This document shows, piece after piece, positions 35,212 to 43,743 of a stretch of 51,246 nt of DNA; the first letter of the stretch is position 1; every line of letters starts with the position of its first letter. Source of the stretch: Vagococcus fluvialis (GTDB lineage Bacteria; Bacillota; Bacilli; Lactobacillales; Vagococcaceae); assembly GCF_003337315.1 (NCBI RefSeq), contig NZ_QPJV01000012.1, forward strand, positions 1-51,246. Reading direction: 5' to 3'. The notes beneath the pieces are model-generated. The model was not told the DNA's origin, searched no databases, and saw nothing but the letters and a program-made list of their open reading frames with translations. The translations under genes were made by a program, and so were the position numbers.

Positions 35212-36652
35212 TGGCCATTCTCCTTTCAGCAACACCTAAAATTCTAGATAGTGTAAATGTTAAGACAAAGTAAATCAGTGAGGTAATCATAATTGGTAAG
35301 AAAGGCTTGAAGCTTGCTCCTTGAACTACACCAGATTGGAACATCAACTCTGATACACCAATAACAGATACAACAGATGATTCTTTAATAACTGTGACAA
35401 ATTCGTTTCCTAAGGCAGGTAAAATATTTTTAATCGCTTGTGGTAAGACAATATGACGCATAGCTTGTGCTTGATTCATACCAAGAGATCGTGCTGCTTC
35501 AGTTTGTCCTTTATTAACGGCATTAATACCGGCACGCACAATTTCAGCCACATAAGCACCACTGTTTAAAATAAGAGCTAAACAACTTGCTGTTAAGGCA
35601 CTTAATTCTAAACCTAATACATTTGAGCCAAAGAATACTAAGAAGATTTGAACAAGTAAGGGAGTTCCACGAACGTATTCAATATAAACAAAAGCAATAC
35701 CTTTTAGTAATTTGTTTTTTGATAGTTTCATAAGAGCTAAAACAGCCCCTAAAATAGAACCGAAGAATACACCAACAAAAGCAAGGAAAACAGTATATCC
35801 AGTTCCTTTAACGTAATAAGGTAAATATTTTTTTAAGAAAGATTCTTCATTAAACATTAATTCGTAAGCATCTTTTTTGTAGCCAGCCATTAAATCTTCA
35901 TCTAAGACTTCTTTAATTGATTGGTTAATTGAGTCTGCAAAATCTGTTGAATCTTTTGGAATAGCAACAGCAGTTTGTTTTGTGCCATCTTTAAATTTAA
36001 TATCAGAGAAAGATAAAGCTGAGTTTTGAGAAATATAAGCTTCAGCAACTGGCCCCTCAATAACAGCACCTTCAATTTTATTGTTTTGTAGTTGCATTAT
36101 GATATCAGGTAAACGTTGTAGAGAAACTGTATCTGCAAGTAATTCATTCATAGCTAATTCTTCTTGAGTACTTTGTTTTTGGGCACCAACTTTTAAGCCT
36201 TCTAAACTATTTAACTCATCATATTTACCAGCATCACTTGTACGCACGACAACTCTTTGTTCTACAGTCATGTAAGGATTAGAGAAATCAACTTCTTTTA
36301 ATCTCTCAGGTGTTGGGGACATACCGGAAATAATCATGTCGATTTTTCCAGTTTTCAAAGCGCCAATTAAAGCGTCAAAACCATACTCTTCAACTTTTAG
36401 TTCAACACCCATATCATCAGCAATTTTTTGTGCGATATCGATATCCATACCAACAATCTTGTCTTTTCCATCAACAGTGGCATGAAACTCATAAGGTGCG
36501 TAGTCAGCAGAAAGTCCCACTGTTAAAACACCTTTATCTTGAACTTTTTTCAGGGTTGGATCATTTGTTTCAGCTTGGACAAAAGTTTGTCCGAATAAAC
36601 TGAAAATAAAAATAAGGGCAATCGTTAATTGTTTTTTACATTTATTTATCAT
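35204..36652 (-). CDS. Fused amino acid-binding protein and permease (GlnH-GlnP type)
   Basis: 482 residues. Signal peptide (to about VQAET), then one periplasmic-binding-protein-3 domain (about residues 33-260: [30 protein letters not shown]) fused to a permease domain with about five helices and the EAA loop [22 protein letters not shown]. This one-binding-domain fusion is common in lactic acid bacteria for polar amino acids (Gln/Glu, Arg, His, Lys). ATG 36652 follows AAGGAG; the frame's extra 21 upstream codons have no site. The ArgR-like operator hints at a basic amino acid. Confidence 0.9.
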   Translation of the reverse strand: MINKCKKQLTIALIFIFSLFGQTFVQAETNDPTLKKVQDKGVLTVGLSADYAPYEFHATVDGKDKIVGMDIDIAQKIADDMGVELKVEEYGFDALIGALKTGKIDMIISGMSPTPERLKEVDFSNPYMTVEQRVVVRTSDAGKYDELNSLEGLKVGAQKQSTQEELAMNELLADTVSLQRLPDIIMQLQNNKIEGAVIEGPVAEAYISQNSALSFSDIKFKDGTKQTAVAIPKDSTDFADSINQSIKEVLDEDLMAGYKKDAYELMFNEESFLKKYLPYYVKGTGYTVFLAFVGVFFGSILGAVLALMKLSKNKLLKGIAFVYIEYVRGTPLLVQIFLVFFGSNVLGLELSALTASCLALILNSGAYVAEIVRAGINAVNKGQTEAARSLGMNQAQAMRHIVLPQAIKNILPALGNEFVTVIKESSVVSVIGVSELMFQSGVVQGASFKPFLPIMITSLIYFVLTFTLSRILGVAERRMAND

Positions 36653-36686
36653 TCGTTGTACTCCTTTTATTTTTGTCGATGTTTGA

Positions 36687-36715
36687 ATTATACATATAAA
36701 TTGAATAATATTCAA
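36687..36715 (-). promoter_or_regulatory. Promoter of the amino-acid transporter with overlapping palindrome
   Basis: Minus strand: -35 TTGAAT (36715-36710), 17-bp spacer, -10 TATAAT (36692-36687). The palindrome TTGAATAATATTCAA (36701-36715) covers the -35, so a bound regulator would block it. Confidence 0.75.
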
Positions 36716-36754
36716 GTTAAAAATGAATATTTGTATAAAATTCTGAATATTTGT
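36701..36754. promoter_or_regulatory. ArgR-like operator cluster
   Basis: TTGAATAATATTCAA at 36701-36715, then two identical 11-mers TGAATATTTGT at 36724 and 36744, exactly 20 bp apart. TGAAT / ATTCA is the half-site of ArgR/AhrC ARG boxes (TGAAT-N4-ATTCA); here the palindrome spacer is 3. It lies between divergent genes and could act on both. Confidence 0.5.
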
Positions 36755-36815
36755 TGATTTTTATGCATAAAAAGTCTATTCTTTATTTAATGAAATTAAG
36801 GGAGGGCTATTTTTT

Positions 36816-37880
36816 ATGAATAGTTTGATTGTTAGAGGTGCGCCAGAAGAGTATATTTGCGAGGTTGGAGCATGGAGTTATTTAGAAGAACACTTAATAA
36901 GAAGGCAAATAGATAAAGTATTAATTTTGCATGGTGAAAAATCTTTAGCAGTAGCAAAACCATTTTTACCAGAATTTAAAAAGGTAGAAGGCATATATGC
37001 TCATTATCAAAATGAATGTCAGTTTGAAATTGCTGATTATTTTATAGAACTTGTTAAAAAAGAAAATATTAATGGAATTATTGGGATTGGTGGTGGAAAA
37101 GTACTAGATTTAGCAAAATTAGTAGCAGACTCTCTAAAAATAAAAAGTATTTGTCTGCCTACATTAGCATCAACTTGTGCAGCTTATACACCTGTAAGTA
37201 TTGTTTATAATCAAAATCATGAGATGGTTGATTTTAAAATCTTATCTCAAAGTGTTAGTTTAACTTTAATTGACCCAAGTATTTTATTAAACTCGCCAAA
37301 AGATTATTTAGTAGCAGGTATAGGTGATACACTAGCAAAATGGTATGAGGCAGATCCGATTATTTCAATTATTAAAGAGCCATCAGTTGAAATCTCAGTG
37401 GCTCATTTTGCAGCTAAATCCTGTCAGGAAAACTTAATGACAAACAGTGAAAAAGCTCTTCAAGATTTAGAAGATAATCAGTTGTCATCAGAGTTTATTA
37501 AGGTGATTGAAACGAATATTTTACTTGCGGGAATGGTCGGTGGTTTTGGAGATAAATACGGGCGAACATCAGGGGCTCACAGTATTCACGATGCTCTGAC
37601 CTTTATCCCAAAAACAAGTAGTGTTCTTCATGGTAAAAAAGTAGCTTATGGTATCTTAGTCCAACTAGGAATTGAAGAAAAATGGAATGAAGTCAAAAAA
37701 TTATTACCATTTTACAAGTCACTTGGTTTACCAACTAAATATTCTGAAATGGGTATTTTAAAAGAAGAAATGGAAAAAGTAGCTGATTTGGCAAGTAAAG
37801 ACGAGTGTATGCTCTTGTTACCACTAGAAATTACAACAGAAAAAGTATTAGCAGCCATTGAAAGTTTAGAAGAGCTGTAA
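36816..37880 (+). CDS. Iron-containing alcohol dehydrogenase, GldA/glycerol-dehydrogenase-like
   Basis: 354 residues. NAD-binding GIGGGKVLDLAK and the three metal ligands of the GldA family: Asp in GIGDTLAKW, His in SGAHSIHDAL and His in VLHGKKVAYG. Glycerol dehydrogenase itself or a hydroxycarboxylate dehydrogenase of the same family are both possible; the STCAAYTPVS loop is family-typical. Start ATG after GGGAGGG. Divergent from the amino-acid transporter, with its own terminator. Confidence 0.82.
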   Translation: MNSLIVRGAPEEYICEVGAWSYLEEHLIRRQIDKVLILHGEKSLAVAKPFLPEFKKVEGIYAHYQNECQFEIADYFIELVKKENINGIIGIGGGKVLDLAKLVADSLKIKSICLPTLASTCAAYTPVSIVYNQNHEMVDFKILSQSVSLTLIDPSILLNSPKDYLVAGIGDTLAKWYEADPIISIIKEPSVEISVAHFAAKSCQENLMTNSEKALQDLEDNQLSSEFIKVIETNILLAGMVGGFGDKYGRTSGAHSIHDALTFIPKTSSVLHGKKVAYGILVQLGIEEKWNEVKKLLPFYKSLGLPTKYSEMGILKEEMEKVADLASKDECMLLLPLEITTEKVLAAIESLEEL

Positions 37881-37893
37881 CTAATGACAAGAA

Positions 37894-37932
37894 CGGGTGA
37901 GGTAAGTTTATCCTTATCTCACACCTTTTTTA
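37894..37932 (+). terminator. Terminator of the GldA-like gene
   Basis: Stem GGGTGAGGTAAG / CTTATCTCACACC with one bulge, followed by six T. Confidence 0.8.
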
Positions 37933-37969
37933 TGAAACCGTTGACTTTTTTTGAAACACTTGTTAGTAT
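37933..37969 (+). promoter_or_regulatory. Promoter of the phospho-beta-glucosidase gene with cre site
   Basis: -35 TTGACT (37941-37946), 17-bp spacer, -10 TAGTAT (37964-37969). TGAAACCGTTGACT (37933-37946) fits the cre consensus TGWNANCGNTNWCA except at the last base and overlaps the -35, so CcpA should repress the gene when better sugars are present. Confidence 0.75.
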
Positions 37970-37993
37970 TAATTTTATAAACAACAACTTAAC

Positions 37994-38020
37994 GGATAGT
38001 GACATTTAGTTGGCTAAACC
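37994..38020 (+). promoter_or_regulatory. RAT (ribonucleic antiterminator) site for a BglG/LicT-type protein
   Basis: GGATAGTGAC...TTGGCTAAACC reads like the RAT consensus of bgl/lic leaders (GGATTGTTACTG...GGCAAAACC). Its 3' end (AAACC) is also the 5' end of the terminator stem, the required mutually exclusive overlap. The antiterminator gene is not in this window. Confidence 0.82.
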
Positions 38021-38078
38021 TAATTTTTCTAAAGACGAGGCATTTTTGTACTCATTTTTAGAAAGGTTGGGTTTTTCT
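38016..38078 (+). terminator. Leader terminator overlapping the RAT site
   Basis: Long stem AAACC.AA..TTTCTAAA (38016-38033) with TTTAGAAA..TT.GGTTT (38057-38073), followed by TTTTTC. It stops leader transcription unless an antiterminator binds the RAT. Confidence 0.78.
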
Positions 38079-38115
38079 TTTTATCCAAGTGACCTTGAAG
38101 TTTAAGAAAATATAG

Positions 38116-39564
<1,449 letters not shown>

Positions 39565-39572
39565 CAATTGAA

Positions 39573-39604
39573 GAGAGACTGAAATTCTGACAGTCTCTTT
39601 TTTT
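39573..39604 (+). terminator. Terminator of the phospho-beta-glucosidase gene
   Basis: Stem AGAGACTG / CAGTCTCT, loop of 9, followed by seven T. Confidence 0.88.
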
Positions 39605-39647
39605 ATGGCTAAAAAATAAAAACGGTTACAAAAAAAGGAGAATAAAT

Positions 39648-40457
39648 ATGAAAAAATCAGTTAAACTATTAGGTGTTTTATCTTTAAGTATTTTATTATT
39701 AGGAGCTTATGGTTCAAATAAAAAAGCTAACGAAAATACTACTACAAAGAAAAAGGAAGAGTTAGCCTTATATGTGGTTCGTCATGGTAAAACAATGTTA
39801 AATACAACTGACCGCGTACAAGGTTGGTCAGATGCTGTCTTAACAAAAGAAGGCGAAGAAGTTGTAACAGCTGCTGGAAAAGGCTTAGGAGATGTTGATT
39901 TTCAAAATGCTTATAGTAGTGATAGTGGTCGAGCTGTTCAAACAGCTGAATTAATTATCAAAGAAAATAAAAAATCATCTCAATTAGAAGTCCAAAAAGA
40001 CCCTGGGTTAAGAGAGTTTAACTTTGGAACTTATGAAGGCGATTTGAATCACACAATGTGGGGAGATATTGCGAAAAAACAAGGAGTAACAACTGAAGAA
40101 TTTATGAAAACAATGACACCTAAATCATTTGCTGATAGTGTGGCAGAAATCGATAAAGAAAAAAATGTTGATGGTAAAAATTGGTCAGCAGAAGATTTTG
40201 AAACAATTACAACTAGATTAACAAAATCAATTGATGAGATTGTTGAAAAAGAAATGAAAAATGAAGGTAGTGGAAATGTCTTAGTTGTTTCTCATGGTCT
40301 AAGTATCTCTGCCTTACTAGATACTTTGTTTGATGATTTTAAAATGCCAGAAGGTGGTTTGAAAAATGCTAGTGTCTCTGTGATTAAAGTAAAGGATGGA
40401 AAATATAACTTAGAGTCAGTTAATGATACAAGTTATATTGAAGCAGGGAAAAAATAG
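39648..40457 (+). CDS. Secreted histidine phosphatase (phosphoglycerate mutase-like) with mutated lipobox
   Basis: 269 residues. The histidine-phosphatase core is intact: RHGKTMLNTTDRVQGWSD with catalytic His in VVRHGKT, the YSSDSGRAVQTA motif with second Arg, LREFNFGTYEG, and the second His in VVSHGLS. The N-terminus looks exactly like a lipoprotein signal (KKSVKLLGVLSLSILLLGAYGSNKK), but the residue at the lipobox cysteine position is Tyr21 (TAT; TGT would give Cys). It is therefore probably cleaved as an ordinary signal or kept as a membrane anchor. Start after AAAAGGAG. Single gene. The substrate is unknown. Confidence 0.85.
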   Translation: MKKSVKLLGVLSLSILLLGAYGSNKKANENTTTKKKEELALYVVRHGKTMLNTTDRVQGWSDAVLTKEGEEVVTAAGKGLGDVDFQNAYSSDSGRAVQTAELIIKENKKSSQLEVQKDPGLREFNFGTYEGDLNHTMWGDIAKKQGVTTEEFMKTMTPKSFADSVAEIDKEKNVDGKNWSAEDFETITTRLTKSIDEIVEKEMKNEGSGNVLVVSHGLSISALLDTLFDDFKMPEGGLKNASVSVIKVKDGKYNLESVNDTSYIEAGKK

Positions 40458-40465
40458 ATTAAATT

Positions 40466-40509
40466 AAAAGACTTTGACGTAAAGGTAGATTCCTACGTCA
40501 AAGTCTTTT
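40466..40509. terminator. Terminator between convergent phosphatase and regulator genes
   Basis: Perfect 16-bp stem (40466-40481 with 40494-40509). T-run on the plus strand, and TTTTAATTT on the minus strand. It ends directly against the regulator's stop codon. Confidence 0.88.
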
Positions 40510-41076
40510 TTAAAATTGTAAAGTAAATAATATTAGCGGCTCATCTGTTTGATTTTTAACATTGTGATTAGTAAAAGGTTCTAAATAAATAGCATCACCT
40601 TCATATAAAGTTTGCATTTCTCCAGTTAAATCAATAGCGGCTTTACCACTAATAATATAATTAATTTCACTTAAATTATGAGAGATTAATTGACCACTTG
40701 AAGATGAATGAGCGTCAATTATTATTTTTGAAACAATCATATTTTCTGAGTGAATAGGCATATTAAATAAAGTGTGATAGTAGGTAGCGCTAGATTGCCA
40801 AGGTTGATATAAAGTTTCTTTAGGTTCTCTGAAAATTTTGTAGCCATTGTATGTTTCAATACCAGATGAGTGATTCACATCATTATGACTAGCTAGTAGT
40901 GAAGCTACTTCAATTTCTAATACATCACATATTTTTCGTAATGCTTCAATGGAAGGTCTGTTTAAACCACGTTCAATTTGAGATAGGAAACTTGCTGTAT
41001 AGCCAGTTTTTTCGCCCAATGTTGCTAAAGTCATATTTTTAGATTTTCTAATATCTTTAAGATGCTTAAAGTCCAT
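40510..41076 (-). CDS. XRE-family transcriptional regulator with C-terminal cupin domain
   Basis: 188 residues. An N-terminal helix-turn-helix of the XRE type (residues 4-58: LKDIRKSKNMTLATLGEKTGYTASFLSQIERG) and a cupin_2 ligand-binding domain (about 105-188: IDAHSSSSGQLISHNLSEINYIISGKAAIDL, YLEPFTNHNVKN). Such regulators commonly sense small metabolites, often amines or amino acids. ATG 41076 follows AAAAGG by nine bases; the ATG at 41085 overlaps that site. It is divergent from the epimerase operon with dyad operators between, so it is the obvious candidate regulator. Confidence 0.87.
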   Translation of the reverse strand: MDFKHLKDIRKSKNMTLATLGEKTGYTASFLSQIERGLNRPSIEALRKICDVLEIEVASLLASHNDVNHSSGIETYNGYKIFREPKETLYQPWQSSATYYHTLFNMPIHSENMIVSKIIIDAHSSSSGQLISHNLSEINYIISGKAAIDLTGEMQTLYEGDAIYLEPFTNHNVKNQTDEPLILFTLQF

Positions 41077-41118
41077 AATAGACATCCTTTTCGAATTTAT
41101 ATTTTATTGCCATAACGT

Positions 41119-41147
41119 ATTATGACTTAAAATTTTATGTTTTTCAA
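41119..41147 (-). promoter_or_regulatory. Promoter of the XRE-cupin regulator gene
   Basis: Minus strand: -35 TTGAAA (41147-41142), 17-bp spacer, -10 CATAAT (41124-41119). Confidence 0.7.
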
Positions 41148-41205
41148 CAAATGATATCCGGCTCATTATTTTTTAATTTATTTTTAATAAAACTATTGAC
41201 TTATG

Positions 41206-41270
41206 CAAATAGAGAGATTACTATTGTTAACAATTAGTTAAAAAAATAAACAAATTTAACCATTTGTTAA
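41206..41270 (+). promoter_or_regulatory. Epimerase operon control region with two identical dyads
   Basis: TTGACT (41206-41211) is a likely -35; the matching -10 would fall in the first dyad. The dyads are TTAACAATTAGTTAA (41227-41241) and TTAACCATTTGTTAA (41256-41270), both TTAAC-N5-GTTAA, 29 bp apart, close to three helical turns. The second touches the ribosome binding site. They are probably operators of the divergent XRE-cupin protein. Confidence 0.65.
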
Positions 41271-41284
41271 AAAGGGGTGTTTCT

Positions 41285-42349
41285 ATGAGAATCACAAAAG
41301 TTAATGTTTCCTCAAAAGCGATTAAATTAAAATCACCACTCATTATTTCATTAGGAAAAATTGAATATGCCATGAGCGCTGTTGTTAAAATTGAGACAGA
41401 TGAGGGTATTGTAGGAGTTGGTGAAGGAGCTCCAGGGATTTTAATTACAGGAGAAACTTTAGATGGAACGGTTCAGTGTATTAAGGAAATTGGTAAAGTG
41501 ATATTAGGTTGTAATCCTTTAGATTTTGAAAAGATTTACTTTTTAATGAATAGTGTAGCAGCTCACGCACCGTCTGCTAAAACAGCTATTGATATTGCGA
41601 TTCACGATATTATTGGAAAAGTTAGTAATCAGTCGATTGCTCAATTGTTTGGAGGTTACCGTGAGTCAATTGAAACAGACATGACTTTGAGCATTGATGA
41701 CGCAGATATTATGGCAAAAAAAGCTAAGCAGCACATCGAAGCAGGATTTAACACACTGAAAGTAAAAGTTGGCGTTGATGAAAAACTTGATGTAGAACGA
41801 ATTAAAAAGATTCGTGAATCTGTCGGTTCAGCAACTAAAATCCGTTTAGATGCTAATCAAGCTTGGTATCCTAAACAAGCTATTCAGATGATTGAGCGAT
41901 TAGGTGAATATGATATTGAGTTGGTAGAACAACCTGTTAAATCTCATAATTTAGAGGGATTAAAATTTGTTCGTGATCATTCGAGAATTCCAATTATGGC
42001 TGATGAAAGTTGTTTCACTGCAAAGGATGCTCTTCGATTAGTTCGAATGGAAGCAGTTGATTTTGTTAACATCAAGTTAATGAAATGTGGTGGTCTTTAT
42101 GAAGCTGCTAAGATCAGTTCTATCTGCGAAATAGCTGGTATTGAATGTATGATTGGTTGTATGGCAGAGGAAACCAATATTGGTGTCACTGCAGCAGCTC
42201 ATTTAGCGAGTGGTCTAAAAAATATTACACGCTGTGATTTAGACGCTACTTTTGGTTTGACAGAAGTAGTATTACCAGGAGGAGTACCATTAGAAGAGAC
42301 TAAAGATATTAAGGTTAGCCATGAAATAGGATTAGGAATTGGGGGTTAA
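41285..42349 (+). CDS. Dipeptide (L-Ala-D/L-Glu) epimerase, enolase superfamily
   Basis: 354 residues of the mandelate racemase/muconate lactonizing group. The KxK motif (TLKVKVG), metal ligands in RLDANQAW, VEQPV and MADESCF, the second catalytic Lys in NIKLMKCGG, and the late DLDATFG (DxD typical of dipeptide epimerases) support L-Ala-D/L-Glu epimerase or a close relative. It would convert murein-derived L-Ala-D-Glu to L-Ala-L-Glu for hydrolysis. The start is ATG 41285, after AAAAGGGG. First gene of an operon with the transglutaminase-like gene and an OppA gene. Confidence 0.87.
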   Translation: MRITKVNVSSKAIKLKSPLIISLGKIEYAMSAVVKIETDEGIVGVGEGAPGILITGETLDGTVQCIKEIGKVILGCNPLDFEKIYFLMNSVAAHAPSAKTAIDIAIHDIIGKVSNQSIAQLFGGYRESIETDMTLSIDDADIMAKKAKQHIEAGFNTLKVKVGVDEKLDVERIKKIRESVGSATKIRLDANQAWYPKQAIQMIERLGEYDIELVEQPVKSHNLEGLKFVRDHSRIPIMADESCFTAKDALRLVRMEAVDFVNIKLMKCGGLYEAAKISSICEIAGIECMIGCMAEETNIGVTAAAHLASGLKNITRCDLDATFGLTEVVLPGGVPLEETKDIKVSHEIGLGIGG

Positions 42350-42353
42350 TTCA

Positions 42354-43727
42354 TTGAAATACGATTTAAGTTATTTAAGCATACCTTTACCAGAAGATGT
42401 GTCAAAACTAAAATATTTTGGTGACTTTAAAGGAGCAAATGCCTTAATAGATTTTCTATTAGAAAGAAAATCAACACCTATTTCCCTTAGAAAACGTCTT
42501 GAAATTGAAAAAGATGTATTAGGTATGATGGGAAATAACGAATATCCTTATTCTTTCGAAGAAGCTAGGCAAATGATGACTGAGGATATTAAAGATTTTA
42601 AGGCAGATGAGCTTGTAGTGTTAAGGAATACTGGGAAAGTTGATTGGATTTATGTTGATGGAGAAGTTAAATTTCAACGTCGTTTTTTAGCGAATTTATT
42701 TAAAACACAAAGTACCTATAGTGATCGAAGAATTTCTTCAGAAGATAATGCAGTTGAAGTTTTAAGACAACAAGAATTAGATGAAAATGTTGTTTTGATG
42801 AAAGAAAAAGGAAAACGTCAAGTTGAAATAACCATTAAAGGATCTATTAAAGTTAAAAAAGAACATGAGAGAGTAGGAGAAAAAGTTAAGGTTTATTTAC
42901 CTATTCCAAAAGCTTGTAAACAAAATTCTGAGATTAAAATTATTAGAACTTCACCAACCGCTACTTTCATAGCACCAGAAGATGAGGAACAAAGAACAAT
43001 ATATTTTGAGACAATTTTAGAAGAAAATCAAGTTTTTGAAGTAACTTATAGTTATGTTCACACAATTCCTTATAGAGAACTTGATTCAGATAAAGCTATG
43101 GTATGTGATATAACAACTGATTTAGAAGAGGTGTTACCTCATATGGCTTTTACGCCATATTTAGAAAATTTATTGGAAGAAATTTTAGAAGATGAAACAA
43201 ATCCAATCAAACAAGCGAGAAAGATATTTGATTTTGTGACGACAAAGGTGAATTATTCTTTTATGCGTGAGTATTTTACTATTGAGAATATTTCTGAATA
43301 TGCAGCGGTAAATCTAAAAGGTGATTGTGGCGTACAAGCCATTCTATTTATTACACTTTGTAGAATGAGTGGAATTCCTGCTAAATGGCAATCAGGTCTT
43401 TATGTTTCAAGTCATTATACAGGGTGTCATGACTGGGCACAATTTTATGTCGCACCTTATGGTTGGGTACATGCAGATTTATCATTTGCAGGAGGTGCGT
43501 ATCGAAATAAAAAATTAGAACGTTGGAATTATTATTTTGGTAATTTGGATATTTTTAGAATGGTTGCTAATTCAGCTATTCAACAAGATTTTAATCCAGC
43601 TAAAGCTGAGTTAAGGGCTGACCCAATTGATAATCAACGTGGGGAGTTTGAGTATGTGGGACAAGGATTACCTTATGCTTGTCTTGAAGTAAGTCAAGAA
43701 TTAGTGGAGATGAAGGAATTGAATTAA
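42354..43727 (+). CDS. Transglutaminase-like (papain-fold) domain protein
   Basis: 457 residues, predicted cytoplasmic (no signal peptide). The N-terminal ~280 residues are of unclear fold and include a beta-rich transglut_N-like part. The C-terminal half is a transglutaminase core with catalytic triad C325 (GDCGVQA), H359 (GCHDWAQFYV) and D375 (HADLSF). In bacteria such domains often act as peptidases or amidases. Next to a dipeptide epimerase and an OppA protein, a role in cutting imported wall peptides is inferred. It starts at a TTG (42354), eight bases after GGGGG; a TTG at 42339 lies before that site. Confidence 0.82.
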   Translation: MKYDLSYLSIPLPEDVSKLKYFGDFKGANALIDFLLERKSTPISLRKRLEIEKDVLGMMGNNEYPYSFEEARQMMTEDIKDFKADELVVLRNTGKVDWIYVDGEVKFQRRFLANLFKTQSTYSDRRISSEDNAVEVLRQQELDENVVLMKEKGKRQVEITIKGSIKVKKEHERVGEKVKVYLPIPKACKQNSEIKIIRTSPTATFIAPEDEEQRTIYFETILEENQVFEVTYSYVHTIPYRELDSDKAMVCDITTDLEEVLPHMAFTPYLENLLEEILEDETNPIKQARKIFDFVTTKVNYSFMREYFTIENISEYAAVNLKGDCGVQAILFITLCRMSGIPAKWQSGLYVSSHYTGCHDWAQFYVAPYGWVHADLSFAGGAYRNKKLERWNYYFGNLDIFRMVANSAIQQDFNPAKAELRADPIDNQRGEFEYVGQGLPYACLEVSQELVEMKELN

Positions 43728-43743
43728 AAGGGGCGAGTTAAGT

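Noticed and set aside
22164-36818. The string GGGCTATTTTTTATG occurs before both the nucleotidyltransferase and the GldA-like gene
   Set aside because: Both are ordinary purine-rich binding site plus T-tract plus start codon; flanks differ, so common origin is unlikely.
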